A stretch of 64,000 nucleotides of DNA, taken from the NCBI GenBank assembly GCA_020632875.1, contig JACKET010000004.1, forward strand, positions 372,001-436,000, given 5' to 3'. The notes beneath the pieces were generated by a model. The model worked only from the letters and a program-made list of their open reading frames with translations, was not told the origin of the DNA and did not search any database. The translations under genes and the position numbers were made by a program. Position 1 is the stretch's first letter, and every line of letters begins with the position of its first letter. Source of the stretch: Alphaproteobacteria bacterium (GTDB lineage Bacteria; Myxococcota_A; UBA796; GCA-2862545). This document shows, in pieces, positions 55,223-64,000 of this stretch.

Positions 55223-56296
55223 TCACACGGTACCAACGGCGAACCACACCTTCTGGCCGCCGTTCGCGAGCATGATCGTCACGGCGGGCTTGCCGGGCAG
55301 GCACTTCACGAGCGAGGCGTCGGGCAGCAGGATGCCGTAGCGCCACCCCGACCAGGCCTGCGCGAGCCGATCGCCGATGAACCGGTAGGTCTTCTCGGTC
55401 GCGCCGAGGCGGTTGCCGTAGGGCGGGTTCATCACGACGAGCCCCGACTTCGCGGGCGGCTCGAGCTCTTCGAACGCGACGTGCTCGAGCTTGATCTGGC
55501 GATCGACGTGGGCGTGACCGGCGTTCGCACGGGCGGCGTGGATCTGCCGCGGGTCGCGATCGGCACCGAGTACGTGTACAGACTTCCCGGACGCGGCGCG
55601 CGCCACCTTCCGCGCCCTCTCGAACGCCGCCGTGTCGAACGACGGCCAGTGCTCGGCGGCGAACCCGTGCCAGGCGCCGGGCGCACGCCCGAGCCCGATG
55701 TGCGCGGCCTCGATGGGGAACGTGCCCGAGCCGCACATCGGGTCGACCAGCCACTCCTGCGGCTGCCAGCCCGCCGCCATGAGCAGGCCCGCGGCGAGGT
55801 TCTCGCGCAGCGGCGCCCGACCCGGCACCTTGCGCCAGCCGCGCTTCCACAGGTCGCTGCCCGCGACGAGCGCGACCTCGACGCGCGCACCGCGGTCGAC
55901 GAGCAGCACCTTGGCGGGAGGCAGGCGCGCGCCCCGCGTCTGGCGGGGGTCGGCGAGCTTCGCGATGACCGCCTCGCACTTGCCCTCGAGCCCACGTCGG
56001 CCGACGCGCCCGACGATCCGCACCTCGACGCGCTGGCCTTTCCGCAGCACGTGCTTCCACGGGAGCGAGACGAGCCCGTCCGGCAGCCGATCGGCCCGCA
56101 CCGTGCCCATGCGCCGCGTGACCGCGCTCGCCACCCGCGACCACAGCAGCACCTCGACGAGGTTCTCGACACGCGTGAGCAGCCCGCCGGGCTCTTCGGT
56201 GACCTCGATGCCGCGTGCGCGGAGCTCTGCGGCCGCGATCGACTCGAGCCCGGGTGGGACCCGAACGCGGAGTCCTTCCGGATCTGCCGTGCTCAT
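55223..56296 (-). CDS. THUMP-type class I methyltransferase (RlmK/L-like rRNA)
   Basis: The 357-residue protein has an N-terminal ferredoxin-like/THUMP region (residues 10-155, opening RVRVPPGLESIAAAELRARGI) and a C-terminal Rossmann methyltransferase with motif I VDPMCGSGTFPIEAA and motif IV VVMNPPYGNRLG. This layout is that of RlmL/TrmN-type N2-guanine or N6-adenine RNA methyltransferases. The extremely long frame upstream is antisense to the kinase and TonB genes and is not used; the ATG at 56296 is chosen. It is divergent from the kinase at 56333 with 36 bp between. Confidence 0.85.
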   Translation of the reverse strand: MSTADPEGLRVRVPPGLESIAAAELRARGIEVTEEPGGLLTRVENLVEVLLWSRVASAVTRRMGTVRADRLPDGLVSLPWKHVLRKGQRVEVRIVGRVGRRGLEGKCEAVIAKLADPRQTRGARLPPAKVLLVDRGARVEVALVAGSDLWKRGWRKVPGRAPLRENLAAGLLMAAGWQPQEWLVDPMCGSGTFPIEAAHIGLGRAPGAWHGFAAEHWPSFDTAAFERARKVARAASGKSVHVLGADRDPRQIHAARANAGHAHVDRQIKLEHVAFEELEPPAKSGLVVMNPPYGNRLGATEKTYRFIGDRLAQAWSGWRYGILLPDASLVKCLPGKPAVTIMLANGGQKVWFAVGTV

Positions 56297-56303
56297 CGCG
56301 TGG

Positions 56304-56309
56304 TATGCT
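56304..56309 (+). promoter_or_regulatory. TATGCT -10-like box of a kinase gene
   Basis: TATGCT lies 23 nt before the TTG at 56333 and 11 nt before the GTG at 56321. It is the same hexamer as before the kinases at 22886 and 63640. Confidence 0.45.
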
Positions 56310-56332
56310 CCTGTCGAGCCGTGGGAGTACGT

Positions 56333-57829
56333 TTGTCGGAGACCGCCGCCGCCAACGGCGCGAACGAGCCGAAGGGCGGGTCGATCATCGCAGGTCGGTA
56401 TCAGATCGACCGACTCATCGCCCGCGGCGGCATGGCTTCCGTGTATCTGGCCCACCAGGTGAAGCTCAACCGCCCGGTGGCGCTGAAGATCCTCACGCCG
56501 CCGCCCGACGCCGAAGACAGCGCGGCTTTCGAAGAGCGCTTCCGGCTCGAGGCCGAGACGCTCGCGGCCCTCGACCACCCGAACATCGTGATCCTCCACG
56601 ACTTCGGCGAGCTCGACGACGGGCGGTTCTTCCTCGCGATGGAGTTCGTCGACGGGCCCCGCCTCTCCGACATCCTCCGCGACGGCCCGATGGAGTGCGA
56701 GCGGGCGCTGCAGCTCGTCACGCAGGTGGCTGCCGCCCTCCGCTACGCCCACAAGCGCGGCGTCGTGCACCGCGACCTGAAGCCCTCGAACCTGCTCGTG
56801 AAGACCGACGACGACGGCGCCGAGCAGGTCAAGGTCGTCGACTTCGGCCTCGTGAAGCTCACCGAGGCCGACCAGAGCATCACGCGCGCGGGCCTGATCC
56901 TCGGCAGCCCCCACTGCATGAGCCCCGAGCAGGTGAAGGGCCTCGAGGTCGACCACCGCGCCGACATCTACGCCATCGGCGTGCTGCTGTTCCGCGTGCT
57001 GACGGGCCAGTACCCGTTCCACGGCGCGAACTCCGCCGCCACGATGATCCAGCACCTCAACCACGACATCCCGACGTTCTACTCGGTGGCGCCCGAGCTC
57101 GTGGTGCCCGACGGGCTCGAGGCGGTCGTGCGGAAGTGCCTCGCGAAGACCGCTTCCGAGCGGTACCAGGACACCTCCGAGCTGCTCGCCGACCTCGCGA
57201 CGTGCATGGCGCAGCCGCCCGACCCGTTCCGCAGCACCAGCAGCACGGCGGCTTCGCTCGTGCGCCAGGTCCCCGCGGCCGAGGTCGCCACCGCGCCGCC
57301 CGCCCCGGCCCGCTCGTCCGTCGCGGGCAAGCTGTGGATCCCGTTCGCGCTCGCCGCCGTGCTGTTCGCGCTGGTGTTCGTCGCCGTCGTCAGCGTCGTG
57401 GCGACCTCGCTGTTCACGACCGGGCGGGGCGCCGTCCAGCCCACCGAGCAGCTCCCGAACATGGTCGTCGAGACCGAGCCCGCGCCGCGTCCGGTCCCCA
57501 CCGAAGACCCCATCGACGAGGGCACCCCCGGAGACGGCACGCCCGAAGACCCCGGCCCCGCGGATCCCGAGCCCGACGCGGTCCCCGAGCCCGCACCGCC
57601 CGAGCCCGCACCGGTGCCCGAGCCCGTGGCTCCGAAGCCCGAGCCCGTGGCTCCGAAGCCCGCGCCGACGCCGAAGCCCACGCCGAAGCCCGCGCCGACG
57701 GCGAACCCGGCACCTGCCCCCGCTCCGCAACCGGCGCCCGTCCAGCCTGCGCCCCAGCCCGCCCCGTCCCCCGCCCCCGAGCCGAAGAACCCCGAGGGGT
57801 ACATGGGTCTGCCCGACGATTTCAAGTAG
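56333..57829 (+). CDS. Ser/Thr protein kinase with Pro-rich C-terminal tail
   Basis: The 498-residue Hanks kinase has loop ARGGMASVY (30-38), K52, HRDLKPSN (146-153), DFG (170-172) and SPEQ in place of APEQ. A membrane helix lies at about 335-361. The outside part is 130 residues of Pro/Glu/Ala/Lys repeats (PEPVAPKPEPVAPKPAPTPK) with no folded sensor domain. TTG at 56333 is preferred because GGGAG lies 5 nt upstream; GTG at 56321 in frame is possible. Only 36 bp separate it from the TonB receptor gene, so kinase, receptor and lipoprotein probably form one operon. Confidence 0.88.
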   Translation: MSETAAANGANEPKGGSIIAGRYQIDRLIARGGMASVYLAHQVKLNRPVALKILTPPPDAEDSAAFEERFRLEAETLAALDHPNIVILHDFGELDDGRFFLAMEFVDGPRLSDILRDGPMECERALQLVTQVAAALRYAHKRGVVHRDLKPSNLLVKTDDDGAEQVKVVDFGLVKLTEADQSITRAGLILGSPHCMSPEQVKGLEVDHRADIYAIGVLLFRVLTGQYPFHGANSAATMIQHLNHDIPTFYSVAPELVVPDGLEAVVRKCLAKTASERYQDTSELLADLATCMAQPPDPFRSTSSTAASLVRQVPAAEVATAPPAPARSSVAGKLWIPFALAAVLFALVFVAVVSVVATSLFTTGRGAVQPTEQLPNMVVETEPAPRPVPTEDPIDEGTPGDGTPEDPGPADPEPDAVPEPAPPEPAPVPEPVAPKPEPVAPKPAPTPKPTPKPAPTANPAPAPAPQPAPVQPAPQPAPSPAPEPKNPEGYMGLPDDFK

Positions 57830-57865
57830 GCTCCCCCCGTCCTCCACCCCGCCCCGGAAACCCAG

Positions 57866-60478
57866 TTGAAGCGCACCGCCCTCGCGTTCCTCGCCCTGCT
57901 CCTGCCCGCCACGGCGCTCGCCGACCCGAAAGACGACGCCCGCCGCCACTTCGGCGCCGGCCTCGAAGCCGCCCAGCGCGGGGAGTACGAGATCGCGCTC
58001 CAGCGGTTCCTCGCGGCCCAGAACGCCTACCCGCACCCGGCGACGCTCTACAACATCGCCCGCGCGTACGCCGACATGGAAGACCTCGAGAACGCGCTCG
58101 CGTACTACCGGCTCTACCAGGATGCCGCGCCCGACAAGGCGGCCGACGTCGACCCCGTCATCCAGGTCCTCGAAGCGCGCCTCGGCCAGGGCCAGTCCGT
58201 CCCCACCGCACCGCAGCCCGTCGCGGGCACCGGGGGCGGCCGCACCATCGTCGTGGGCGGCGCGACCGAAGAAGAGCTCGCCCGGCTCGAGTCCATCGCG
58301 GCCGAGCTGCAGGCCCTCACCCAGGCGCTGCAGACGCGCACCGCCGAAGAGCTCGCCGCGGCCGAGGCCACCGACGGCACCGACCCCGATTCGCCCGACG
58401 GCACCGACCCCGATGCGCCCGATGGCACGGATCCCGACGCGCCAGACGGCACGGATCCCGACGCGCTTCCCGAGCTCCCCGACGCCGGATTCATCTCCGA
58501 CGCCTACGAGAAGCTCGTCGTCACCGCGTCCCGCGTGGGCCAGGACCCGCTCGACTCCCCGTCCACCCTCACCGTGCTCACCGACGAGGACATCCGCCTC
58601 TCGGGCGCGACGAACCTCCCCGACATCCTCCGGCGCGTCGTGGGCGTCGACATGATGAGCCTGTCGAGCGCCCAGCAGGACATGTCGATCCGCGGGTTCA
58701 ACCGCGAGCTGGCGAACAAGGTCCTCATCCTGGTCGACGGGCGCAGCACCTACCTCGACTTCCTGGGCGCCACGATCTGGGCCACCGTGCCCGTGTCGCT
58801 CGAAGAGATCGACCGCATCGAGGTCATCCGCGGGCCGGGCTCCGCGGTGTACGGCGCCAACGCGGTGACCGGCGTGATCAACATCATCACGAAGACCCCG
58901 GGCGAAGAGCCCCGCACGGTCTTCCGCGGGGCCGGCGGCACCAACGGCTACGGAAGCGGCTCGGTGTACACGAGCCAGCGCGTCGACCGCACGAGCTTCC
59001 GGCTGTCGGCGTCGTACAACCAGGTCGGGCGCTGGGCCAAGTCGGCCCGGGTGCTCGAGGGCACCGACACCGACGCCCTGGCGCTCGAATCGCCGCTCGT
59101 CGACAACGAAGACCTCGCGCTGCGCGTGCTGCGGGCCAACGGCCGCGTCGACCGATCCGTCGGCACGAAGGGCTACGTGAGCCTCTCGGGTGGCCTGAGC
59201 CGCGCCGACAACATCGAGTACTTCAACATCGGCGCGCTCGGCGACTACGTCATCGACGACCACGCGCACCACTACGTGCGGGCCGACGCCGGGTACGACG
59301 TCGTGCACTTCCGGGCGTTCTGGAACCACGACGACGCCATCACCGGGCCGTACGTCCGCCAGAAGGGCGCGCGCGACCTCGATGCGAAGTATCGCCTCGA
59401 CACCGTCGATCTCGAGCTCGAAGCCCCGCTCTCCTTCGACACCGGGCCGCTCTCGCACGTGCTGAACGTCGGCATCGGGTATCGCCGGCTCGACACGCGC
59501 TTCGGCTACCTCGCCGGGGGCTTCGACCAGCCCTACGCCCAGAACCACTTCCGGGGCTTCCTGAACGAGGAGCTGACCTGGAAGGACCTCAAGGTCGTCG
59601 GGTCGCTCCGCGTCGACAAGCACCCCCTGCTCGACGTGCAGGAGACGATCAGCCCGCGCGCGGCGCTCATCTACCGGCTGTTCGACAAGACGAGCGTGCG
59701 GGCCACGGCGGGGCGCGCGTTCCGCCAGCCCAACAACATCGAGTCCTACATGGACTTCAACCTGCCCTCGACGGCCGACGGCGCCTACATCCGCGACTTC
59801 GGCTCCCAGGGCCTGTCGCCCGAGCAGATCACGACCTTCGAGGTCGGCGTGCACGACGAGTCGACGTACTTCCACGCCGCCGACGTGGTCTTCTACTACA
59901 ACCGGGTCACGAACCTGATCTTCCTCGACTCGGTCACCCCGTCGATCGAGCCGTTCGACCCGCGCACCAACGGCTACCAGGCCGGCACGACCGGGTGGAT
60001 CAACCAGGGCGACGTGTACACCGGCTACGGCGTCGAGGCCGAGATCGAGACGTACCCGACGGACGGGCTCGACATCTTCGCGAACGTCGCGGTGTCGACG
60101 GTGCTCGAGACCCCGCCCGACGGCGAGGCCGTTCGCGACGGGTCTTCTTCGCTCGTGAAGATGAACCTCGGCGCCGCGTACCGCACGCCGTACCGCATCG
60201 ACATCTCGGCCCAGGCGCACTTCGTGAGCGCCCAGACCTGGCGCCTGCGCGAGTTCGACGCCGGAGGGAACCTGGTGCTCAACGAAGCCCCCATCCCCGC
60301 GCGCACCATCCTGAACGCGCGCCTCGCCGGCCGCCCGCTGGCCGACGACAGCCTCGAGCTCGCCATCGGCGTGTGGAACGCCATCCCGCTCGCGGGCTTC
60401 GACAACCGCTTCCAGGAGCACCCGAAGGGCCATCCGGTCGGCGCCATCGCGTACGGGGAGGTGTCCTATGCGTTCTAG
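57866..60478 (+). CDS. TonB-dependent receptor with N-terminal TPR domain
   Basis: The 870-residue outer-membrane receptor has a signal peptide (1-19), a TPR-like helical module (20-105: ARRHFGAGLEAAQRGEYEIALQRFLAAQNAYPHPATLYNIARAYAD), an acidic linker with four GTDPDAPD-type units (169-200), a TonB-box-like EKLVVTASR (215-223), a plug (225-330) and a 22-strand barrel ending in Phe. TonB receptors do not normally carry a TPR, so the receptor may bind a periplasmic partner. TTG start with GGAAAC upstream. The next gene begins inside its last codons. Confidence 0.87.
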   Translation: MKRTALAFLALLLPATALADPKDDARRHFGAGLEAAQRGEYEIALQRFLAAQNAYPHPATLYNIARAYADMEDLENALAYYRLYQDAAPDKAADVDPVIQVLEARLGQGQSVPTAPQPVAGTGGGRTIVVGGATEEELARLESIAAELQALTQALQTRTAEELAAAEATDGTDPDSPDGTDPDAPDGTDPDAPDGTDPDALPELPDAGFISDAYEKLVVTASRVGQDPLDSPSTLTVLTDEDIRLSGATNLPDILRRVVGVDMMSLSSAQQDMSIRGFNRELANKVLILVDGRSTYLDFLGATIWATVPVSLEEIDRIEVIRGPGSAVYGANAVTGVINIITKTPGEEPRTVFRGAGGTNGYGSGSVYTSQRVDRTSFRLSASYNQVGRWAKSARVLEGTDTDALALESPLVDNEDLALRVLRANGRVDRSVGTKGYVSLSGGLSRADNIEYFNIGALGDYVIDDHAHHYVRADAGYDVVHFRAFWNHDDAITGPYVRQKGARDLDAKYRLDTVDLELEAPLSFDTGPLSHVLNVGIGYRRLDTRFGYLAGGFDQPYAQNHFRGFLNEELTWKDLKVVGSLRVDKHPLLDVQETISPRAALIYRLFDKTSVRATAGRAFRQPNNIESYMDFNLPSTADGAYIRDFGSQGLSPEQITTFEVGVHDESTYFHAADVVFYYNRVTNLIFLDSVTPSIEPFDPRTNGYQAGTTGWINQGDVYTGYGVEAEIETYPTDGLDIFANVAVSTVLETPPDGEAVRDGSSSLVKMNLGAAYRTPYRIDISAQAHFVSAQTWRLREFDAGGNLVLNEAPIPARTILNARLAGRPLADDSLELAIGVWNAIPLAGFDNRFQEHPKGHPVGAIAYGEVSYAF
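58371..58467 (+). repeat. 24-bp coding repeat of the GTDPDAPD linker
   Basis: Four 24-bp units of the type GGCACCGACCCCGATGCGCC encode the linker between TPR and plug. DNA identity between units is high, so unit number may vary among strains. Confidence 0.8.
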
Positions 60479-61712
60479 GATCGCCATCGCGCTCGCAGCG
60501 CTCCTCGCCGGGTGCGACTTCGAGGCACCCCTGCTCGAAGGCCAGCCGCCCATCGGCAACGTCGTGTCGGGCACGCTCGTCGCGAACGGCGTCGCGGTGC
60601 CGGGCGACACCATCGTGCTCGTCTACGCCGCGAACGATCCGGGCCCGCCGGCCGGAACGGGCAGCCCCGTGACGCTCGCGACGGTCCCGGCGGCCGCGTA
60701 CACCGGCGAGGGGGCCGGGCTCCAGGCCGCGCCTTTCGCCGTCACCGGGCTCGACGACGGCACCTACATCCTCCAGGCCCTGATGGACCTCGACGGCGAC
60801 TTCAACCCGTTCGACATCAGCGTGTCGGGCGCCACGTGCGGAGACGTCGCCGGGGCCCACGTGACCGACCTCGTCACGGGAACCATCGCCACGGTGACCG
60901 TGCAGGGCGGGCAGAACCTCGACGACGTGACGATCGCGCTCGGCACCGTCGTGCCGCTCGAGCGGCCGGCGTTCGCCCTGCCCGCACCCCAGGTCGTGAG
61001 CCGCGAGGCGTCGCTGAACCCCACGACCCCGCAGACGTTCACCCTCGCGTCGACCGCGGTGCACTCGGCCTTCGGGCTCGACTTCCCGCTCGATCTGCCC
61101 GGGCCGTGCGCGGTGAACGCGGCGGCGCCCCAGTTCTGCGACCCCACGCAGCTCGACCTCTGCGACACGGCCTTCTGGGTGCACGTCGTCGACGCCGGCC
61201 AGGACGGCCTGCCCGACCCGCGCCCCGACCTGCCTCCCGAGGCAGGCATCCCCGACATCTGGCCACGCGTCTACCTGCAGTACCTCGGCCTGCCGAACGC
61301 CGACGGCACAGGCTTCGAGCCGCTGCCCGAAGGCGAGAGCTGGTCGGCCGAGGCGTTCCCGTTCCTCGCCGAGATCGGGGCCTGGGCCCAGGGCATCCTG
61401 CCCGCTCCTCCCGTGCCCGTCGGCGCGGTGGTGCCGATGCCGGGCATCAGCGTGACCTGGGCGCCGGTCGCGAAGCACGTGCACCCCGGCGGCCAGGCGA
61501 TCGACCCGGTCTCCGGCGAGCACTACGACATCGTCGATCTCCGCCAGGGCTCGCCGCTCGACGCCGTGCCGCCGGGCGCCTGGAGCATCACGGTCGTCGC
61601 CGAGACCGGCCAGACCTGGCGGATCCCGAACGCCCTCGCGGTGGTCGGCGTGACCACGCAGCCCGACGCGTTCGATCCGGCGAGCCAGGCGGGTGTGCTC
61701 GTCGTCCAGTAG
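60468..61712 (+). CDS. Lipoprotein of the TPR-TonB operon
   Basis: The 414-residue lipoprotein (IALAALLAGC; Cys about 16) has a first half with a carboxypeptidase-regulatory/prealbumin-like fold (GNVVSGTLVANGVAVPGDTIVLVY ... GLDDGTYILQALMDLDGDFNPF), and a second half with Cys pairs and Pro. The GTG-context ATG at 60468 overlaps the receptor's last codons by 11 bases and is served by GGGGAGG. It probably lies under or over the receptor as an accessory. The cargo is unknown. Confidence 0.75.
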   Translation: MRSRIAIALAALLAGCDFEAPLLEGQPPIGNVVSGTLVANGVAVPGDTIVLVYAANDPGPPAGTGSPVTLATVPAAAYTGEGAGLQAAPFAVTGLDDGTYILQALMDLDGDFNPFDISVSGATCGDVAGAHVTDLVTGTIATVTVQGGQNLDDVTIALGTVVPLERPAFALPAPQVVSREASLNPTTPQTFTLASTAVHSAFGLDFPLDLPGPCAVNAAAPQFCDPTQLDLCDTAFWVHVVDAGQDGLPDPRPDLPPEAGIPDIWPRVYLQYLGLPNADGTGFEPLPEGESWSAEAFPFLAEIGAWAQGILPAPPVPVGAVVPMPGISVTWAPVAKHVHPGGQAIDPVSGEHYDIVDLRQGSPLDAVPPGAWSITVVAETGQTWRIPNALAVVGVTTQPDAFDPASQAGVLVVQ

Positions 61713-61715
61713 CGC

Positions 61716-63569
61716 TCAGGGCGCGACCTTCAGCACGTACGCCGCGCCCGTCTCCGCCAGGCTGTTGTCGGTCGGATCACCGCCAACACCGGTCGAGCTG
61801 CTCGCCTCGCCGATGGCGCCCACGACCAGCGTGGGGCCTTCCAGGGCGACCGACGCACACGGCCCGGTGTAGTCGATGCCTCCGAACCCGTCGCCGGCAT
61901 CGGGGTGCGGCGCCTTGATGTAGGCGGTGGGTGTCCACACCGCCCCGACGCGGTCGTACAGGTAGACCGCCCCCGTCCCGTAGCCGTCGTTGTTCATCGG
62001 GTCCCCGCCCATACCCGCCGACGTGCTCGCCTCGAAGCCCGAGGCCACGGCCAGCCGGTCGCCGTCGAGCGCGATGCCCATGCCGAACGCGTCGTCGGGG
62101 TCGGTGTTCGTGGCCTTCACGAACGCCTGCTGCGCCCACGTCGACCCCGTGCGGTGGAAGACGTAGACCGCGCCGCTGGCGTACGCGAGCTCGTCGTGGA
62201 TCGGGTCGACTCCGGTGCCGCTCGAGCGCTCGTAGATGGCCGAGATGGCCACGGTGTCGCCCGACAGGACGAGCCGATCCCCGAACCAGTCCGTGGCGCT
62301 CGGCGACGACGACTTCAGGTAGGCCTGCTGGGTCCAGGTGCTGCCCGAGCGCGTGAAGACGTAGGCCGCACCCGCGTCGTTCGCGCCGTTCGACCCGCCG
62401 TCGCCGTCGATGCCCGGCGAGGCGCCGTCCTCGAGGTACGCCCCCACGACGAGCGTGTCTCCGTCGAGCGCCACGGCGGCCCCGAACGCGTCGCCCGCCT
62501 CGGTGTTGTCGCCCACGACGGCCTGTTGGAGCGACCACGTGGCCCCGGACCGCGTGTACACGGCCGCCTGCTCGCCCCCGCCGAGCGCGAGGGTGTCCCC
62601 CGAGATCGAGACGGAGGCGAGGCGCCCGCCCACCGGACCCGGAATCCGCGCCTCTTCGGCCCACGCGGTGCCCGAGCGGACGAAGACGTACGCCGCCCCG
62701 TCGGAGCCCTCGAACGGCGCCGCCACCACGAGCGTGTCGCCGTCGAGCGCGAGCGCCAGGCCGAACTCGCCGTCCGACACCGCGATCGAGGGCTTGAGGT
62801 ACGCCTGGTGCGACCACGTCGTACCCGCGCGGGTCAGCACGTACACGGCCCCGGCGTCGTTGCGCGTGTTGTCGGACCCGTCACCGCCCACACCGGTGGC
62901 CGCGCTGTCCTCGAACGGCGCCGACACCGCCAGCGTGTCGCCGTCGAACGCGATGGCGTACCCGAACCAGTCGCCGAGGTCCGTGTCGACGGCCTTCAGG
63001 TAGGCCTGGTCGAAGTCCGGGCAGTAGACATCGAGCGCGTAGGAGCAGTCGTCGTCGCACCGGGCGGCGTTGGGCTCGAGGCTGAAGAGCCCGGCGGCAC
63101 ACGTCTCGCAGGTGCGATTCGTCGTGGGGCTGCCCTCCGACAGCACGGCCTCGCCGGGCACGCAGTCCGTCCATGCGACGCAGGGAGTGCCCGGATCGGC
63201 GTCGTCGTCCCACGTGCCGGACGCGCAGGGCTCCGGTGGGTCGGTATCGGTGTCGGCGTCCGTGTCGGCATCCGTGTCCGTGTCGGCGTCCGTGTCCGTG
63301 TCGGCGTCCGTGTCCGTATCGGTGTCCGTGTCGGCGTCCGTATCCGTATCGGCGTCCGTGTCCGTGTCGGCGTCCGTATCCGTATCGGCGTCCGTGTCCG
63401 TGTCGGCGTCCGTGTCGGCGTCCGCGTCCGTGTCCGTGTCCGTGTCCGTGTCGGCGTCCGTGTCCGTGTCGGCGTCCGCATCGGTGTCGGCATCCGACTC
63501 GCCCGTATCGGAGTCGATGGGCTGCTTGCAGGCGAGGAGGAGCGGGACGAACAGCAGGACGTGGCGCAC
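61716..63569 (-). CDS. FG-GAP lipoprotein with long Asp/Thr linker
   Basis: The 617-residue lipoprotein (LLFVPLLLAC; Cys about 14) has about 85 residues of DTDADTDTD-type linker, a Cys-rich cap (CASGTWDDDADPGTPCVAWTDCVPGEAVL ... CETCAAGLFSLEPNAARCDDDC), and seven FG-GAP blades of the pattern 'LALDGDTLVVGAPFEDS...GAVYVFTRSGTTW'. It is the same architecture as the protein at 49046-50944, with a different repeat class. GTG start with GGAGG upstream. It converges with the TonB operon (3 bp between stops). Confidence 0.85.
   Translation of the reverse strand: MRHVLLFVPLLLACKQPIDSDTGESDADTDADADTDTDADTDTDTDTDADADTDADTDTDADTDTDADTDTDADTDTDADTDTDTDTDADTDTDADTDTDADTDADTDTDPPEPCASGTWDDDADPGTPCVAWTDCVPGEAVLSEGSPTTNRTCETCAAGLFSLEPNAARCDDDCSYALDVYCPDFDQAYLKAVDTDLGDWFGYAIAFDGDTLAVSAPFEDSAATGVGGDGSDNTRNDAGAVYVLTRAGTTWSHQAYLKPSIAVSDGEFGLALALDGDTLVVAAPFEGSDGAAYVFVRSGTAWAEEARIPGPVGGRLASVSISGDTLALGGGEQAAVYTRSGATWSLQQAVVGDNTEAGDAFGAAVALDGDTLVVGAYLEDGASPGIDGDGGSNGANDAGAAYVFTRSGSTWTQQAYLKSSSPSATDWFGDRLVLSGDTVAISAIYERSSGTGVDPIHDELAYASGAVYVFHRTGSTWAQQAFVKATNTDPDDAFGMGIALDGDRLAVASGFEASTSAGMGGDPMNNDGYGTGAVYLYDRVGAVWTPTAYIKAPHPDAGDGFGGIDYTGPCASVALEGPTLVVGAIGEASSSTGVGGDPTDNSLAETGAAYVLKVAP
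63237..63510 (-). repeat. Asp/Thr-linker coding repeat, long array
   Basis: About 270 bp of GTGTCCGTGTCGGCGTCC-type units encode alternating Asp with Thr or Ala. Longer identical runs occur here than at 50700-50865, which suggests active slippage. Confidence 0.9.
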
Positions 63570-63608
63570 GGACGCCTCCGGGAGGATGCAGGCCAGGTGG
63601 TGTCCGAG

Positions 63609-63614
63609 TATGCT
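63609..63614 (+). promoter_or_regulatory. TATGCT -10-like box of the terminal kinase gene
   Basis: TATGCT lies 19 nt before the TTG at 63634 and 25 nt before the ATG at 63640. It is the third kinase gene with this hexamer. Confidence 0.45.
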
Positions 63615-63639
63615 GCCCGCGGCGGAGGCGCCCTTGGAG

Positions 63640-64000
63640 ATGGGGACCACCCTGGCGGACGGGCGATACGTCCTGCTCGACCAGCTCGGTTCGGGTGGGA
63701 TGGCCGCGGTGTACCGCGCCGAGGACCGGAAGCTCGGGGTCGAGCGGGCCATCAAGGTCCTGCACCCCGACTTCATGCGCTCGAAAGCCGTGATCGCACG
63801 CTTCGAGCGCGAGGCCCGCGTGATGGCCGAGCTCGAGCATCCGAACGTGGTGCCCGTGCACGACATCGGGCACGAGCAGGACCGCGTCTTCCTCGTGATG
63901 TCGTACCTGCCCGCCGGGTCGCTCGAAGACCGCCTGCGCACGGCCGGGCCGATGATCCCGCGCGACGCGACCCTCGCGATGATCGGCGTGCTGCGGGCGC
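63640..64000 (+). CDS. Ser/Thr protein kinase (C-terminus cut by window edge)
   Basis: The first 120 residues of a Hanks kinase are visible: Gly loop LGSGGMAAVY (16-25), K39 in RAIKVL, the alpha-C Glu in ARFEREARVMAELEHPNVV, and a hinge VMSYLPAGSLEDRL. The catalytic and activation loops lie beyond the window. The TTG at 63634, two codons before, is placed better relative to GGCGGAGG and may be the true start. It is divergent from the FG-GAP lipoprotein gene. Confidence 0.87.
   Translation, partial: MGTTLADGRYVLLDQLGSGGMAAVYRAEDRKLGVERAIKVLHPDFMRSKAVIARFEREARVMAELEHPNVVPVHDIGHEQDRVFLVMSYLPAGSLEDRLRTAGPMIPRDATLAMIGVLRA

Noticed and set aside
55223..60613. A 1796-residue minus-strand frame
   Set aside because: It is the antisense of the kinase and TonB receptor genes. 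Only its last 357 residues form the methyltransferase. High GC keeps the antisense frame open.

Overview
The window is high-GC DNA from a Gram-negative, predatory- or saprophytic-type bacterium, most likely a member of the Myxococcota or a near relative. The reasons are two secreted proteins ending in MYXO-CTERM-like tails (Cys motif, hydrophobic stretch, Arg cluster), several MopE-type Asp/Cys metal-binding repeat proteins, FG-GAP lipoproteins with long Asp/Thr linkers, four Hanks-type Ser/Thr kinases with C-terminal membrane anchors, and many lipoproteins and TonB receptors. No tRNA, rRNA, CRISPR array or prophage was seen. Genes are densely packed and many start codons overlap the preceding stop (ATGA, TGATG, GTGA). 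The gene starts given here often differ from the longest possible frame and were chosen from ribosome sites, -10 boxes or signal peptides.

Layout. 1-6 kb: a cut fatty-acid-hydroxylase membrane protein, a PAS sensor kinase, two exported proteins, and an AraC-type regulator divergent from a small cytosolic protein. 6-12 kb: a DUF2325-like protein with a hexapeptide repeat, an FG-GAP protein, a Uma2-type nuclease-fold protein, and a RegB/RegA-like redox two-component pair. 12-19 kb: a TonB receptor with two overlapping lipoprotein genes, then a very large secreted M1-like/M28/PDZ peptidase fusion. 19-23 kb: a repeat-rich spacer, an archaeal-type methionine adenosyltransferase coupled to a universal stress protein, and a PEGA-tailed kinase. 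22.9-28.2 kb: an orphan gene bracketed by 36-bp direct repeats made from the 3' end of the neighbouring Ski2-like helicase, and a kinase with a GIN-domain tail overlapping that helicase. 28.3-31.6 kb: lipoproteins, a 0.7-kb terminal-inverted-repeat element without a transposase, and tyrS with a structured leader. 31.7-36.7 kb: a TetR gene divergent from an aconitase-family enzyme with its domains in swapped order, and a YkgJ/MopE operon. 36.8-41.2 kb: exonuclease III, an RNA-cap-type methyltransferase, a TIGR02996 protein and a MYXO-CTERM protein. 41.2-45.2 kb: feoAB behind a Fur-type operator and two poorly known proteins. 45.3-48 kb: acnA. 48-49 kb: a kilobase of unrelated repeats. 49-53.5 kb: an operon of two large secreted repeat proteins. 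53.5-56.3 kb: an amidase and a THUMP methyltransferase. 56.3-61.7 kb: a kinase, a TPR-fused TonB receptor and a lipoprotein in one likely operon. 61.7-64 kb: an Asp/Thr-linker FG-GAP lipoprotein divergent from a kinase that runs off the right edge.

Common themes are surface display, iron or metal handling (feoAB, TonB receptors, MopE-like proteins) and phospho-signalling. The most unusual structures are the repeat-bracketed orphan gene at 22.9-23.9 kb, the inverted-repeat element at 29.6-30.3 kb with a short motif family that also supplies the end of tyrS, the domain-swapped aconitase-family enzyme, the dual-peptidase fusion, the TPR-TonB receptor next to a kinase, and a set of -10-like boxes placed 5-6 nt before start codons that suggest leaderless transcripts.
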